Assembly (NCBI RefSeq): GCF_017573465.1
Contig: NZ_JAGEPF010000035.1
Span: 55,704-119,703 of the forward strand
DNA from: Actinomadura violacea
GTDB lineage: Bacteria; Actinomycetota; Actinomycetes; Streptosporangiales; Streptosporangiaceae
Reading direction: 5' to 3'
DNA length: 64,000 nucleotides
The position numbers and the translations under genes are program-made. The notes beneath the pieces are model-generated. The model made no database searches, was not told the DNA's origin, and was given only the letters and a program-made list of their open reading frames with translations. Shown here piece after piece: positions 40,624 to 49,110 of this stretch (positions are counted from its first letter, which is position 1; every line of letters begins with the position of its first letter).

Positions 40624-41895
40624 ATGACAGGTCGTGGTCATCTCGGCCCTGTCATCAGGGAGGCGAGGCGAACGCGCGGGTGGACGCAGATCGACCTGGC
40701 AACGCGGATGTATTGTTCGCCGGCCACGGTCTCGCGGTGGGAGACCGAGAAAGCCCCGCTGACCGACCTCGTAACTCTTTCTCGGCTCGCCGAAGTCCTC
40801 GAAATGCCCCCGGCAGTCTTAGGGGTCGCCGCTACCGTGTCCGACAACCCGACTGCGGAGGATGATCCAGTGCGGCGACGGCAACTCTTGCAGACGCTTG
40901 CGATCACGGCCGCCGCTACAGCGGTTCCCGGCGCGCAAGGTGCCCGCGCGGCTCAGGTGACGCCAGACGATCTCCTCGTCGCCAACCTGCGGGATGCTTT
41001 GCTGACTCCCCATCGCACGGCGACAGGGAGCCCCAGCGCCCTCACGGCAGCCTTCGCGCACGCCAAGCGCGCCTTCCAGGCATGCCGGTACGAGCAGCTT
41101 GCCAACGATCTGCCGCTGCTTATCGCCCGTGGGACCACGCTTGCAGAGTCCGGAAAGCCGACTGATTGCGCCCTTCTCGCGGAGATCTTGACGCTGACGG
41201 CGCGGATGCTGGTCAAAGTGGATCGCACCGATCTCGGGCTGCTCGCCGCTGACCGCGCGAGGCAAAGCGCGGAAGGCGCAGCAGACCCGATCGTGCCCGC
41301 CGAGGCCGCACGGAACCTATCGGTGCTGACTCGCAAGGCCGGTTGGCATGACCGCGCCGCCGAGATCGCTCTGTCAGCCGCCGACGACCCTCGGCTCCGC
41401 GGTGACGATCCCACCCTCAGAGCCCAGCGCGGCCTGCTGATCATGTCCGCCGCGTACACCGCCGCCAAAAGCAAGGACCGCAGCGGGATGGACGATCTCA
41501 CCGCGCACGCGCAGTCGCTGGCCAGCGGCCTGGGTAAGGGCGTCCAGCTCAAGCACGGGACCGGATTCGGGACCTGGATGATCGAGTCACATCGGATCTC
41601 CGGGCACAACGCCTGCGGCGACCCGTACCAAGCCCTCCACGTCGCGCGCCACTTGGACCCTCGCGCTCTGCCGACGATCGAACGCCGCAGCAGGTACTAC
41701 ACCGACATCGCGACCTCTTGGGCGATGGCCGGGAATAGGACCAAATGCTTGAACGCCCTACTTGCCGCGGAACGGCAGGCGCCCGAGGAGACCCACGCGC
41801 GGCCGGCGATCCATCGGCTGGTCAGAGGGCTGCTCGCCTCAGGACCCGCAACGCGTGAGCTCCAGGAGCTGGCCGCACGCTGCGGCGTCACATGA
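40624..41895 (+). CDS. XRE regulator with TPR-like C-terminal domain
   Basis: 423 residues from ATG 40624 (GGAGG 5 bases before). HTH_3: GPVIREARRTRGWTQIDLATRMYCSPATVSRWETEKAPLTDLVTLSRLAEVLEMP (about 8-62). It is followed by an Ala-rich connector (RRRQLLQTLAITAAATAVPGA) and about 300 residues of helical repeats typical of actinomycete XRE/TPR regulators that sense peptides or small signals. It precedes the DUF6879 gene and a WhiJ-type locus. Confidence 0.88.
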   Translation: MTGRGHLGPVIREARRTRGWTQIDLATRMYCSPATVSRWETEKAPLTDLVTLSRLAEVLEMPPAVLGVAATVSDNPTAEDDPVRRRQLLQTLAITAAATAVPGAQGARAAQVTPDDLLVANLRDALLTPHRTATGSPSALTAAFAHAKRAFQACRYEQLANDLPLLIARGTTLAESGKPTDCALLAEILTLTARMLVKVDRTDLGLLAADRARQSAEGAADPIVPAEAARNLSVLTRKAGWHDRAAEIALSAADDPRLRGDDPTLRAQRGLLIMSAAYTAAKSKDRSGMDDLTAHAQSLASGLGKGVQLKHGTGFGTWMIESHRISGHNACGDPYQALHVARHLDPRALPTIERRSRYYTDIATSWAMAGNRTKCLNALLAAERQAPEETHARPAIHRLVRGLLASGPATRELQELAARCGVT

Positions 41896-42011
41896 CCGTG
41901 CTCCTGTCAACGATGCGTGCACATCCTGAAAGTCGATCTTGAGGTCGTTGACCGACGGTTCGGCAGTAGGTGAGGGTCGATGCGGCAACTCCCCCTCTCC
42001 TGGAGGTCTCC

Positions 42012-42758
42012 ATGCCGGAGGATGTGCGTTTCGTGGGCGGCGACAAGGGGTCCGAGGACGACCACTGCCCCGCGGTGTTCATCGACCCCACGACGGGTGA
42101 CTTCCTGTTCCAGGGCAGGATCATCACCGACCCATCGGTCCTGACGATGGTCCGCGAGCACGGCGCCATCGCCGCTGACGAGGCCGTGGTGTGGCTTCCG
42201 GCCAGGATGCGTCAGGTCATCGAAGACGCGCTCACCGGCTTCGACGACGAGCGGCAGGGGCACGGTGAGCCGACCGTCAAGAGTCTTCTGGCCCGGGCGA
42301 CCCGCTCCGCGGTGCACTTGGAGATGCGGGACCTCTATCTGCCATCACCCGGCTTCGACGATTGGAAGGCCGGAGGTGACGGGCGAACCGACCGCAGCCC
42401 CTGGATCACCGCGGTCCAAGACGCGGTCGGTCGCGGGGTGAAGGTCCGCCGGGCCCGTGTCGTGTCCGAGCCGGTCAGCGACTACACCCGGTGGCTGCAC
42501 ATGGTCACCGACGTCAACCTCAAGGCTGGCGAGGACGTGCGGTGGCTGCCCCGCCGCCGAGCGTTCGACCTGATGCTTCCTGGCGCCGACCTGTGGATGT
42601 TCGATCAGCGTGTGGTCCTCTACAACTTCAATGACGGAGACGGGCAGCACGTGCCCGGCTACGAGTACACCTCCGACCCGCGCCATGTCGCCCAGATTGT
42701 TGCCGCGTTCGAGCAGGTGTGGGAGCGCGCCACGCCACACGAGGACTTCGCAGTGTGA
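42012..42758 (+). CDS. DUF6879 family protein with fused N-terminal domain
   Basis: 248 residues from ATG 42012 (GGAGG ahead). Residues about 1-85 (EDDHCPAVFIDPTTGDFLFQGRIITDPSVLTMVREHGAIAADEAVVWLPARMR) are a small module normally met as its own short gene beside these loci. From about 105 on (VHLEMRDLYLPSPGFDDWKAGG...RARVVSEPVSDYTRWLH...VRWLPRRRAFDLMLPGADLWMFD) it is DUF6879. DUF6879 proteins are partners of XRE regulators and often sit next to XRE/DUF5753 genes, as here. Molecular function unknown. Confidence 0.85.
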   Translation: MPEDVRFVGGDKGSEDDHCPAVFIDPTTGDFLFQGRIITDPSVLTMVREHGAIAADEAVVWLPARMRQVIEDALTGFDDERQGHGEPTVKSLLARATRSAVHLEMRDLYLPSPGFDDWKAGGDGRTDRSPWITAVQDAVGRGVKVRRARVVSEPVSDYTRWLHMVTDVNLKAGEDVRWLPRRRAFDLMLPGADLWMFDQRVVLYNFNDGDGQHVPGYEYTSDPRHVAQIVAAFEQVWERATPHEDFAV

Positions 42759-42783
42759 CCAGCCTGCGCTTCGCCGACCGCGC

Positions 42784-43659
42784 TCAACCGAGTGCGTGCA
42801 GTGCCCGCTGGATCAGGGCTCTGGCCTGTTCGCCCTGCACCGCGACCGACAACAGGCGGTCCCACGCCTCGCCGTACATGCGGATCTCCTCCGGCATGGT
42901 CAGCCGCAGATAGCCGCTGATCAGCTCGACAGTGACGAGCCGGTCATCGTCCATGATGAACGCCTCACCAGGAATGACCCCTCGACGGTCGATGTCGCGC
43001 GGGATGATCCCGAGGAACACGTTCTTGCGGGCAGAGGCGCTCACCTCGAGGAGATGCCTGAGTTGCTCCCTGTGGGTCTCGTCAGGGCCCGGCCGGTACC
43101 ACAGGACGTCCTCTTCGAGGATGAACCCCCACAGGGCATCCGGGCGGGTCAAGCACTGCTGCCGTTCCAAGCGGGCGGCGACGGCCTCGGCGATGTCGTC
43201 GCGTTGCAGGTGCTGATCTGCTCGTGCGCGTGACAGGTAGAAGGTCATCATCGCCTCGGTCTGCAACAGGCCGGGGATCACCTTGGTCTGGTACGTCCGC
43301 TGCCGTCTCACCCGCCAGTACCGGTCCCGCAACCGCTCCTGCCGCGCCTTGAGCCCCCCACCGGCGGACTTGGCCAGCTGAGCGTAGGTCTGCCACATCT
43401 GCGACACGGCCTTCTGCTCGGTCAGCAGCTCAGCCTCACGCTCGGGCGGCTCCCCGCACACCCGGCACCACAGGCGAACGTGTTCCGCCGTGATGGTCCG
43501 CTGCGCCTTCTCGATCTTGGTGACCGTGGTGGCGTCGGCCCAACCAACACGGCTCGCGAACTCACGGCCGGTCAAACGCGCGGCCGTGCGCATCTCGCGG
43601 AGACGCTCGCCCAGACGCCTACGGGCCGCCTGCGCGCTCGATGACGGTGAGGACGGCAT
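42784..43659 (-). CDS. XRE/DUF5753 (WhiJ-type) regulator
   Basis: 291 residues from ATG 43659. HTH: ARRRLGERLREMRTAARLTGREFASRVGWADATTVTKIEKAQRTITAEHVRLWCRVCG (about 11-68). The DUF5753 domain holds YQTKVIPGLLQTEAMMTFYLSRARADQ, RLERQQCL and YLRLTMPEEIRMYGEAWDRLLSVAVQGEQARALI. This is the Scr1/WhiJ family that governs development or secondary metabolism in streptomycetes and pairs with small partners. It is divergent from an anti-sigma-like ATPase gene. Confidence 0.93.
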   Translation of the reverse strand: MPSSPSSSAQAARRRLGERLREMRTAARLTGREFASRVGWADATTVTKIEKAQRTITAEHVRLWCRVCGEPPEREAELLTEQKAVSQMWQTYAQLAKSAGGGLKARQERLRDRYWRVRRQRTYQTKVIPGLLQTEAMMTFYLSRARADQHLQRDDIAEAVAARLERQQCLTRPDALWGFILEEDVLWYRPGPDETHREQLRHLLEVSASARKNVFLGIIPRDIDRRGVIPGEAFIMDDDRLVTVELISGYLRLTMPEEIRMYGEAWDRLLSVAVQGEQARALIQRALHALG

Positions 43660-43701
43660 GGGCTCGTATGTTCCCCCACAACGTGATCCGCGAGGCCCCG
43701 A

Positions 43702-43764
43702 GTTGGCAGACGTTGGCTCCCACATGTTCGCTGCTCATCGTCGTTGCTGCCAACCTCTGCCAAT
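43702..43764. promoter_or_regulatory. WhiJ-type operator: paired TTGGCAG repeats
   Basis: GTTGGCAG (43702-43709) and GTTGGC (43712-43717) are 10 bases apart. CTGCCAAC (43747-43754) and CTGCCAAT (43757-43764) mirror them on the other strand, again 10 bases apart. Four half-sites with helical spacing lie in the gap between the divergent XRE and ATPase genes. Confidence 0.6.
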
Positions 43765-43875
43765 TCTGTAGCCCCCGCTGGCCCGCCCGCGTCAGTGTCA
43801 GGGTCACACAACGTTTCGTCCGTGCCCCCTTGCAGGAGCAGCAGGACGAACTCGGGTGCGACGCGGGAGCCACCG

Positions 43876-44292
43876 ATGACCACAGCAGCACAAGAGGCTC
43901 AAAGAGTCGTGATGACCCACGAGCTGTTGTCGACACCGGCGGCGGTCGGCATCGCACGCCGCGCCACCGCTCGCGCCCTCATCAGCCGAGGGCTCACCGA
44001 GGCCCAGACCGACACGTTCGTCCTGGTCGTCTCCGAGCTGGCCACCAACGCGGTCAAGGCCCGGAGACACGACAAGTTCACCGTGCGGATCAGCGAAGAA
44101 GTCGCCGGCACACTCACGATCGAGGTCTGGGACTCCGTCCCAGAGCCGCCGCGCCGCGGGTCACCGGGCGTCGATGCCGAAGACGGCCGCGGCCTGCTCA
44201 TCGTGGAGGCCTTGGCCGCCCACTACGGCTGGCGGCCAGCCGGCGAAGGCAAGTGCGTGTTCGCGGTTCTGGAGGTACCGCCCCATGGCTGA
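43876..44292 (+). CDS. Anti-sigma-like ATP-binding protein (HATPase_c, RsbW type)
   Basis: 138 residues from ATG 43876. GHKL/HATPase motifs: LVVSELATNAVKA (N box, about 51-63), VEVWDS-like IEVWDS (D box), and DGRGLLIVEALAAHYGW (G box). Such stand-alone kinases-by-fold act as anti-sigma or regulatory partners in WhiJ/AbaA-like loci. It diverges from the XRE/DUF5753 gene, and the next small gene starts 8 bases before its stop. Confidence 0.9.
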   Translation: MTTAAQEAQRVVMTHELLSTPAAVGIARRATARALISRGLTEAQTDTFVLVVSELATNAVKARRHDKFTVRISEEVAGTLTIEVWDSVPEPPRRGSPGVDAEDGRGLLIVEALAAHYGWRPAGEGKCVFAVLEVPPHG

Positions 44293-44464
44293 CCACAGCG
44301 CCGTCATCGACGGCGAAATCCTGGTCCCGGTCTCGGCGGCGCTGGACATCGCACACGGCGCTTACGAGCAGGCGATGATCCAGCAGGGCCTCTTGCCGGA
44401 CGCCGTCAAGGTCATCCGGGCGATGGCCGAACAGAACATCCAAGAGCTGAACAACGAGGAATAG
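44285..44464 (+). CDS. Small acidic protein between ATPase and radical SAM genes
   Basis: 59 residues from ATG 44285, overlapping the ATPase gene by 8 bases. MADHSAVIDGEILVPVSAALDIAHGAYEQAMIQQGLLPDAVKVIRAMAEQNIQELNNEE is mainly helical and acidic. It occupies the place where DUF397 partners usually lie in such loci, but I see no DUF397 motif. It is co-translated with the anti-sigma-like protein. Confidence 0.6.
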   Translation: MADHSAVIDGEILVPVSAALDIAHGAYEQAMIQQGLLPDAVKVIRAMAEQNIQELNNEE

Positions 44465-44691
44465 CCCTGACGCCCCTCTGGACCACGGCAGGCACCCGAC
44501 GCCCCGCCCTTGCTCATAGAACACTGCCGCGGCCCTCAGAGCTTCGACGCCCCACGCAGGCACCCGGCTGTATTTCCCGTGCTTGGTCCCAGCGATTCCG
44601 GGGCCCATCCAGGACGGCTCACGAAGGAGGTGCTTCGGACGGACAGCTGAACGTGACCGGATACCACCCAGAGGGTTCTAGGAGAGCCGAC
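44465..44691 (+). other. Gap before the radical SAM gene
   Basis: About 230 bases upstream of the RiPP-like genes. It has an AT-richer patch near 44565-44600 and a strong GAAGGAGG at 44623-44630 not followed by a gene at normal spacing. It may hold the promoter of the RiPP genes. Confidence 0.4.
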
Positions 44692-45807
44692 ATGCACCAA
44701 CTGATCTCGAGCCCCTTCCTGGGGGACTACATGGTGCTGAAACCGGGACACGCCCGTGGAATCAAGGTTTCACGGGCGGCCTACGCAGAACTCGCCGAAG
44801 CCAAGACATTTCCCGCCTGGCTCGCGAGCGCCGCCGCGAGGGCCTGGGGGATCGACCTTCACCAGGAGCCGACAGCGGGCCGCCTCCTCATCCGCCGCGA
44901 GTCCACCTACGCCTTCGGCAAAGCGACCTATGAGCTGAATCTCGGCTGCAACTACGACTGCGAGCACTGCTACCTCGGGCTCAAGACCTTCGAGGGGCTG
45001 GAGTGGCAGGCACGTGAACGGCTGCTCGAAACGATCCGCGACGCCGGAGTGCTCTGGCTCCAACTCACCGGCGGAGAGCCGATGGTGGACCGTCTGTTCG
45101 CCGCCGTCCACACCAAGGCTTACGAGCTGGGCATGATGATCGAGATCCTCACCAACGGCTCACGCCTGGCGAACAGCAAGATCCTCGACCTGCTGACCAC
45201 CTACCGGCCGAGCAAGATGAGCCTCAGCGTCTACGGCGCGACCGCCGAAACCTACGACGGCCTCACCAGACGACCGGGCTCGTTCCGCAGGTTCATGCGC
45301 GGCCTGACAGCCGCGCACGAGGCGGGCCTCCAGCTCGACCTGAGCCTGATCATCACCGACCGGAACGCGCACGAGGTGGAAGCGATGCGCGGCCTCGCCG
45401 AGCGGTTCGGCCTGCGCTACCGCGAGTACGCCCAGATGTCCCCGACGATCCACGGCGGGGGAGAGACCTTGCCCTCGCAGTCGCCGCAGTTCCTGCGCAA
45501 GCGCGCCCCCTTCCGAGGGTGCGATGCCGGACACACCTCCTTCCACGTGGACCCGTTCGGCCGGGCGAGCATCTGCAAGATCGGCCGCGAACCCAACATC
45601 GACCTCACGCGCGAGGGGCCGCCCGGCCTGACCCGGCTGGCCGGCATCAGCGACAACCTGCTCCTGCGGCAGGGCGGCTGCACCGGCTGCACCCTCCAAG
45701 GAACCTGCGGCACCTGTATGCCGCTCGTGCAGCTCTACCGCAGCGCCAAGGCCCCGCTGGCCACCTACTGCCAGCACAAAGAACCCCGGAAGGAGGTAGC
45801 CCAGTGA
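44692..45807 (+). CDS. Radical SAM/SPASM peptide maturase
   Basis: 371 residues from ATG 44692 (GGAGAG ahead). The N-terminal 80 residues (LISSPFLGDYMVLKPGHARGIKVSRAAYAELAEAKTFPAWL) look like a peptide-recognition region. The radical SAM cluster site is Cys86, Cys90, Cys93 (CNYDCEHC), followed by LTGGEP, TNGS and SLSVYGA. The C-terminal Cys-rich part (FRGCDAGHTSFHVDPFGRASICKIGREP...GGCTGCTLQGTCGTC) is SPASM-like and should hold auxiliary Fe-S clusters. Such enzymes install thioether or C-C crosslinks on a precursor peptide. The adjacent overlapping 44-codon gene is the likely substrate. Confidence 0.9.
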   Translation: MHQLISSPFLGDYMVLKPGHARGIKVSRAAYAELAEAKTFPAWLASAAARAWGIDLHQEPTAGRLLIRRESTYAFGKATYELNLGCNYDCEHCYLGLKTFEGLEWQARERLLETIRDAGVLWLQLTGGEPMVDRLFAAVHTKAYELGMMIEILTNGSRLANSKILDLLTTYRPSKMSLSVYGATAETYDGLTRRPGSFRRFMRGLTAAHEAGLQLDLSLIITDRNAHEVEAMRGLAERFGLRYREYAQMSPTIHGGGETLPSQSPQFLRKRAPFRGCDAGHTSFHVDPFGRASICKIGREPNIDLTREGPPGLTRLAGISDNLLLRQGGCTGCTLQGTCGTCMPLVQLYRSAKAPLATYCQHKEPRKEVAQ

Positions 45808-45938
45808 GCACAATGACCCAGGTTCTGGAGAGCCCGGCGGCCGAGGACGCCGTAATGGTCGAGATCGTCGAGGACGTCAACGAGACGGCCGACGACGCGA
45901 TCAGCCTCGGGTGCGGCAACGACAACCCCTACACCTGA
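45804..45938 (+). CDS. RiPP precursor peptide candidate
   Basis: 44 residues from GTG 45804, overlapping the stop of the radical SAM gene (GTGA). The leader is very acidic (SPAAEDAVMVEIVEDVNETADDA). The C-terminal core ISLGCGNDNPYT holds one Cys, two Asn, an Asp and a Tyr, residues that radical SAM/SPASM enzymes crosslink. No protease or transporter gene is adjacent. The core does not match any class I know by sight (not FxSxx, SCIFF, StrA, triceptide WDN/WNW or lasso). Confidence 0.75.
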   Translation: MSTMTQVLESPAAEDAVMVEIVEDVNETADDAISLGCGNDNPYT

Positions 45939-46006
45939 CCGATTCGAGACCGGGTCGTCCCCTCGTCGTCCCCGCCGACGAGGGGCGGCCCCACTAGGTT
46001 GCTGCC

Positions 46007-46765
46007 GTGACGGAACGAACCTCCTGGCGATCGGCGCAAGAGCTGATCGAGAAGCACACCGGGCAGATCACTTCAGCCCGTTCAGTCAACGAGGGGTACA
46101 ACTCCGAGATCGCCGTCGTCATCAACGAGACGACCTTCGTCAAGGGCCTGCGGGCCGACCACCCTCGCGTCTGGACACAGGAACGTGAGCGGCAGATCAA
46201 CCCGCACGTCTGCCACGTCTCGGCGGCTCTGCTGTGGTCGGAGACGTCGGCAGGATGGGACCTCAACGGGTTCGAGTTCCTCGACGGCCACCCAGCGACC
46301 TACCTGCCCGGCAGCCACGATCTCGAGCGGATCGTGGCCATGGTCGCGCGTTGGCCTTCCGCCCCCGCGGGTGTCGAGATGAAGCAGGCCCCCCTCAGAT
46401 GGGCGTCCTACAGCGACCGAGCCGATTTGTTTGCCGGCGACTGCCTCTCCCACACCGACTGGTCCCCCAGCAACGTCCTGATCGTCCACGGGCAGGCACG
46501 GATGCTGGACTGGGCGTGGCCCACCAAGGGCGCCTGCTGGCTGGATCCGGCCTGCTGGATCGTCTGGCTCATCGCCAGCGGCCACACCCCCGAGCAGGCA
46601 GAAGCGCGCGCCTGTGAACTTCGCACGTTCGCCACAGCGCCCAAGGAAGCCGTGTCGGCTTTCGCCGCAGCGCAAGCAGCCATGTGGGAAGACATCGGCG
46701 AGCACGCACCACACCCAGGCCTCGCCGCCGCGGCAGCGAACTGGGCCAAGTACCGATCCGCCTAA
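46007..46765 (+). CDS. Aminoglycoside phosphotransferase-like kinase
   Basis: 252 residues from GTG 46007. APH-fold catalytic loop HTDWSPSNV (149-157; Asp151, Asn156) and metal motif LDWAW (Asp168). An N-terminal lobe begins LIEKHTGQITSARSVNEGYNSEIAVVINETTFVKGL, with Lys in VKGL. It is shorter than antibiotic-resistance enzymes. Located 68 bases after the precursor gene in the same direction, it may phosphorylate the peptide or a small partner, or give self-protection. Confidence 0.82.
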   Translation: MTERTSWRSAQELIEKHTGQITSARSVNEGYNSEIAVVINETTFVKGLRADHPRVWTQERERQINPHVCHVSAALLWSETSAGWDLNGFEFLDGHPATYLPGSHDLERIVAMVARWPSAPAGVEMKQAPLRWASYSDRADLFAGDCLSHTDWSPSNVLIVHGQARMLDWAWPTKGACWLDPACWIVWLIASGHTPEQAEARACELRTFATAPKEAVSAFAAAQAAMWEDIGEHAPHPGLAAAAANWAKYRSA

Positions 46766-46811
46766 CACGGCCCGTCGTCACAAGGGGCCGTGAAGAACAC
46801 CTAGGACGACG

Positions 46812-47267
46812 ATGACCATGCAAACCCATCCCTCGACCGCCCTGACCCCTCCCCACCACGACGAACGGGTCCCGATCGACAACGCCATGGTGGACCTGGT
46901 CCGCGCGATCTGGGCACGGGGCTGGCAGACGGCAGCCTGCTGCCAGGACACCGGAGAGGCTGTCGAAGCCGAGCGCGCCGCAGGACGGCCCGCCGAACCG
47001 AGCGGCAACGCCGGATTCATCGACTACTACCGGGGCTGGGCCTGGCTCAAGATGCCCCAGGCTGATGCGTTCGCCTTCCTCGGCGAACTGGCCGCCGACG
47101 ACCGGCTCCGCCACCTCGTCACCACACGCTGGGGCAGGGGCTGCTGGCGGATCCACTCGCCGGTCATCTGGTCTGACGACCGATTCCTCTCCTCACCGTT
47201 CGTCCAGATGCACTTCCCCAAGGCACAGATCACCGATGTGACGCGGATCTTGACCGGGGTCGCTTGA
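46812..47267 (+). CDS. Hypothetical protein at the end of the RiPP-like locus
   Basis: 151 residues. VPIDNAMVDLVRAIWARGWQTAACCQD (Cys pair), GFIDYYRGWAWLKMPQADAFAFLGELAADD and HSPVIWSDDRFLSSPFVQMHFPKAQITDV give a compact alpha/beta protein also met in actinophage and plasmid genomes. 46 bases after the kinase-like gene, same strand. Function unknown. Confidence 0.65.
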   Translation: MTMQTHPSTALTPPHHDERVPIDNAMVDLVRAIWARGWQTAACCQDTGEAVEAERAAGRPAEPSGNAGFIDYYRGWAWLKMPQADAFAFLGELAADDRLRHLVTTRWGRGCWRIHSPVIWSDDRFLSSPFVQMHFPKAQITDVTRILTGVA

Positions 47268-47535
47268 CGACCGCCCCGGCCCAACACCCACCGACACTAG
47301 ACGAACCGGGCCAGGCCACCTCTCAGGGGCCACCGGGCAGAACCTGCGCGAGCACCAAGTGAGTGTCCCCGCGGAGAGATATCGTTCACGGGTCGCGCAC
47401 GGAGGAGCACCGACACCATGTTCGCCCGCCAGGAGCTACCGGCAGTACATGTCGGGCCGCCTGAAACGGGATGGACAGCAAGAACACCACGGCCTTCGGG
47501 CCACCGGCCTTTGATGAGCAAGGACATTCCGACTG
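47268..47535. other. Gap before hsdM
   Basis: About 270 bases separating the RiPP-like locus from the restriction system, with an AT-richer patch near 47350-47400. It probably holds the promoter of the hsd operon. No gene seen. Confidence 0.4.
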
Positions 47536-49110
47536 ATGGCAGTGACCCAGCAGGAGATCGAGAACCGGTTGTGGGACGCCGCCGACGAGCTGCGCGTGGC
47601 GATGCCCGAAGCACAGTATTCCTCGGTTATCTTCCCACTGATGTTCTGGAAGTACCTGTCGGACACCTGGGAGCACAACCATCAGGAGTTCCTAGCCGAG
47701 AACGAGGGCATAGAGAATCTGTCGGCTGAAGAAGCCCACGAGATCGAGTACCGCGACTACCAGTCGTTCGAAATCCCACACATCACTCTCGAAGGCGGGC
47801 AGAAACGCCGCGCCTCCTGGTCATCCATCCTCGCCACAATTACCCAGCCCGGCCTCGGTAAGCGTGTCCGCGCATCCCTGCAAGCCATCGAGACGGCCAA
47901 CCCCAACAAATTTTCCCGGCTGTTCGGGTCGATGACCTGGGCGGCCGAAGAAGTGCTGCCGGGCGAGGTGCTAGCGGCAGTCATGCAGGCAATGAACCGT
48001 ACTCCGGAGATGCACGAGGGCAATATGTCCCACGACGTGCTCGGCGGCGCGTATGAGTACCTTCTGAAGCGGTTCTCCGACGGATCCGGCACCCGAGCCG
48101 GCCAGTTCTTCACCCCGCGCGAGGTCGTCGAACTGATCGTCGAGGTCCTGGCTCCGCAGAGTTTCGAGTCGGTGTACGACCCGACCTGCGGGTCGGGTGG
48201 CATGCTCATCGCCTCCGCGAATCTCCTCAAAGCCAGTGGTGGACGCGGCTACACGCTCAAGTTGTATGGGCAGGAAGCTGTAATGGACACTGCAGGCGTA
48301 GCGCGCATGAACCTCTTCATGCACAACCTGACCCAGTTTCAGGTCGAGGTTGGTGACACTCTAAAGGACCCACGCTTCAAGAACCCTGACGGGTCGCTCG
48401 CGCAGTTCGACGTGATCGTCGCCAACCCGCCTTACAGCATGAAGTGGAAGCCCTGGACCAACGATCAGCGCGCTCTCGGCGGAGTGGCCCCACAGTCGTC
48501 GGCGGACTGGGCATTCGTGCAGCACATGATCGCGTCAATGGGCCCAAAGAAGGGGCGTGCCGCGGTAGTCCTGCCCCATGGCGTCCTCTTCCGAGGCGGC
48601 CAGGAAGCAGCCATCCGCCAGCGCGTTCTGGACGACGACCTGCTAGAAGCGGTCATTGGGTTGCCTGCCAACCTCTTCTACAACACCAGCATCCCCACAG
48701 CGATCCTGGTGTTCCGTTCACGCGGTACTAAGGCCACGGAGCGGAAGGACGGCGTACTGTTCATCGACGCCTCCAAGTGCTTCGCCAAGGCCAGGAATCG
48801 CAACATCCTCACGGACGCCGACATCGCCCACGTCGTGACTACTTACCACTCAAGCTTCGACGCCAACGGCAACGCGGCGGATGCCGATGGGCAGGAAGGC
48901 CTCACGGCGCGGTTCGTCCCGAAAACGGAGATCATGGCGAATGGGTACGACCTCAACATCGGCCGCTACATCAAGCAGGCCGCCGCCGCGCAAGAAGACC
49001 TCGGCACCCTCATCGATGCCTACAACATCGCCCGAGCTGAGCGCCAGAAGACTGAGCAGCGCATGCTGGAGGTCCTCGCCGCCGCCGGTGTGGTGGGCTT
49101 CGATGAGTAA
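47536..49110 (+). CDS. hsdM: Type I restriction-modification methyltransferase subunit
   Basis: 524 residues. N-terminal HsdM helical domain (IENRLWDAADELRVAMPEAQYSSVIFPLMFWKYLSD), then the N6-adenine methyltransferase: SAM site DPTCGSGGM (about 216-224) and catalytic NPPY (297-300). It methylates adenine in the bipartite site chosen by HsdS and is part of the M2S1 methyltransferase and R2M2S1 restriction complex. The HsdS start lies 8 bases before its stop. Confidence 0.95.
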   Translation: MAVTQQEIENRLWDAADELRVAMPEAQYSSVIFPLMFWKYLSDTWEHNHQEFLAENEGIENLSAEEAHEIEYRDYQSFEIPHITLEGGQKRRASWSSILATITQPGLGKRVRASLQAIETANPNKFSRLFGSMTWAAEEVLPGEVLAAVMQAMNRTPEMHEGNMSHDVLGGAYEYLLKRFSDGSGTRAGQFFTPREVVELIVEVLAPQSFESVYDPTCGSGGMLIASANLLKASGGRGYTLKLYGQEAVMDTAGVARMNLFMHNLTQFQVEVGDTLKDPRFKNPDGSLAQFDVIVANPPYSMKWKPWTNDQRALGGVAPQSSADWAFVQHMIASMGPKKGRAAVVLPHGVLFRGGQEAAIRQRVLDDDLLEAVIGLPANLFYNTSIPTAILVFRSRGTKATERKDGVLFIDASKCFAKARNRNILTDADIAHVVTTYHSSFDANGNAADADGQEGLTARFVPKTEIMANGYDLNIGRYIKQAAAAQEDLGTLIDAYNIARAERQKTEQRMLEVLAAAGVVGFDE

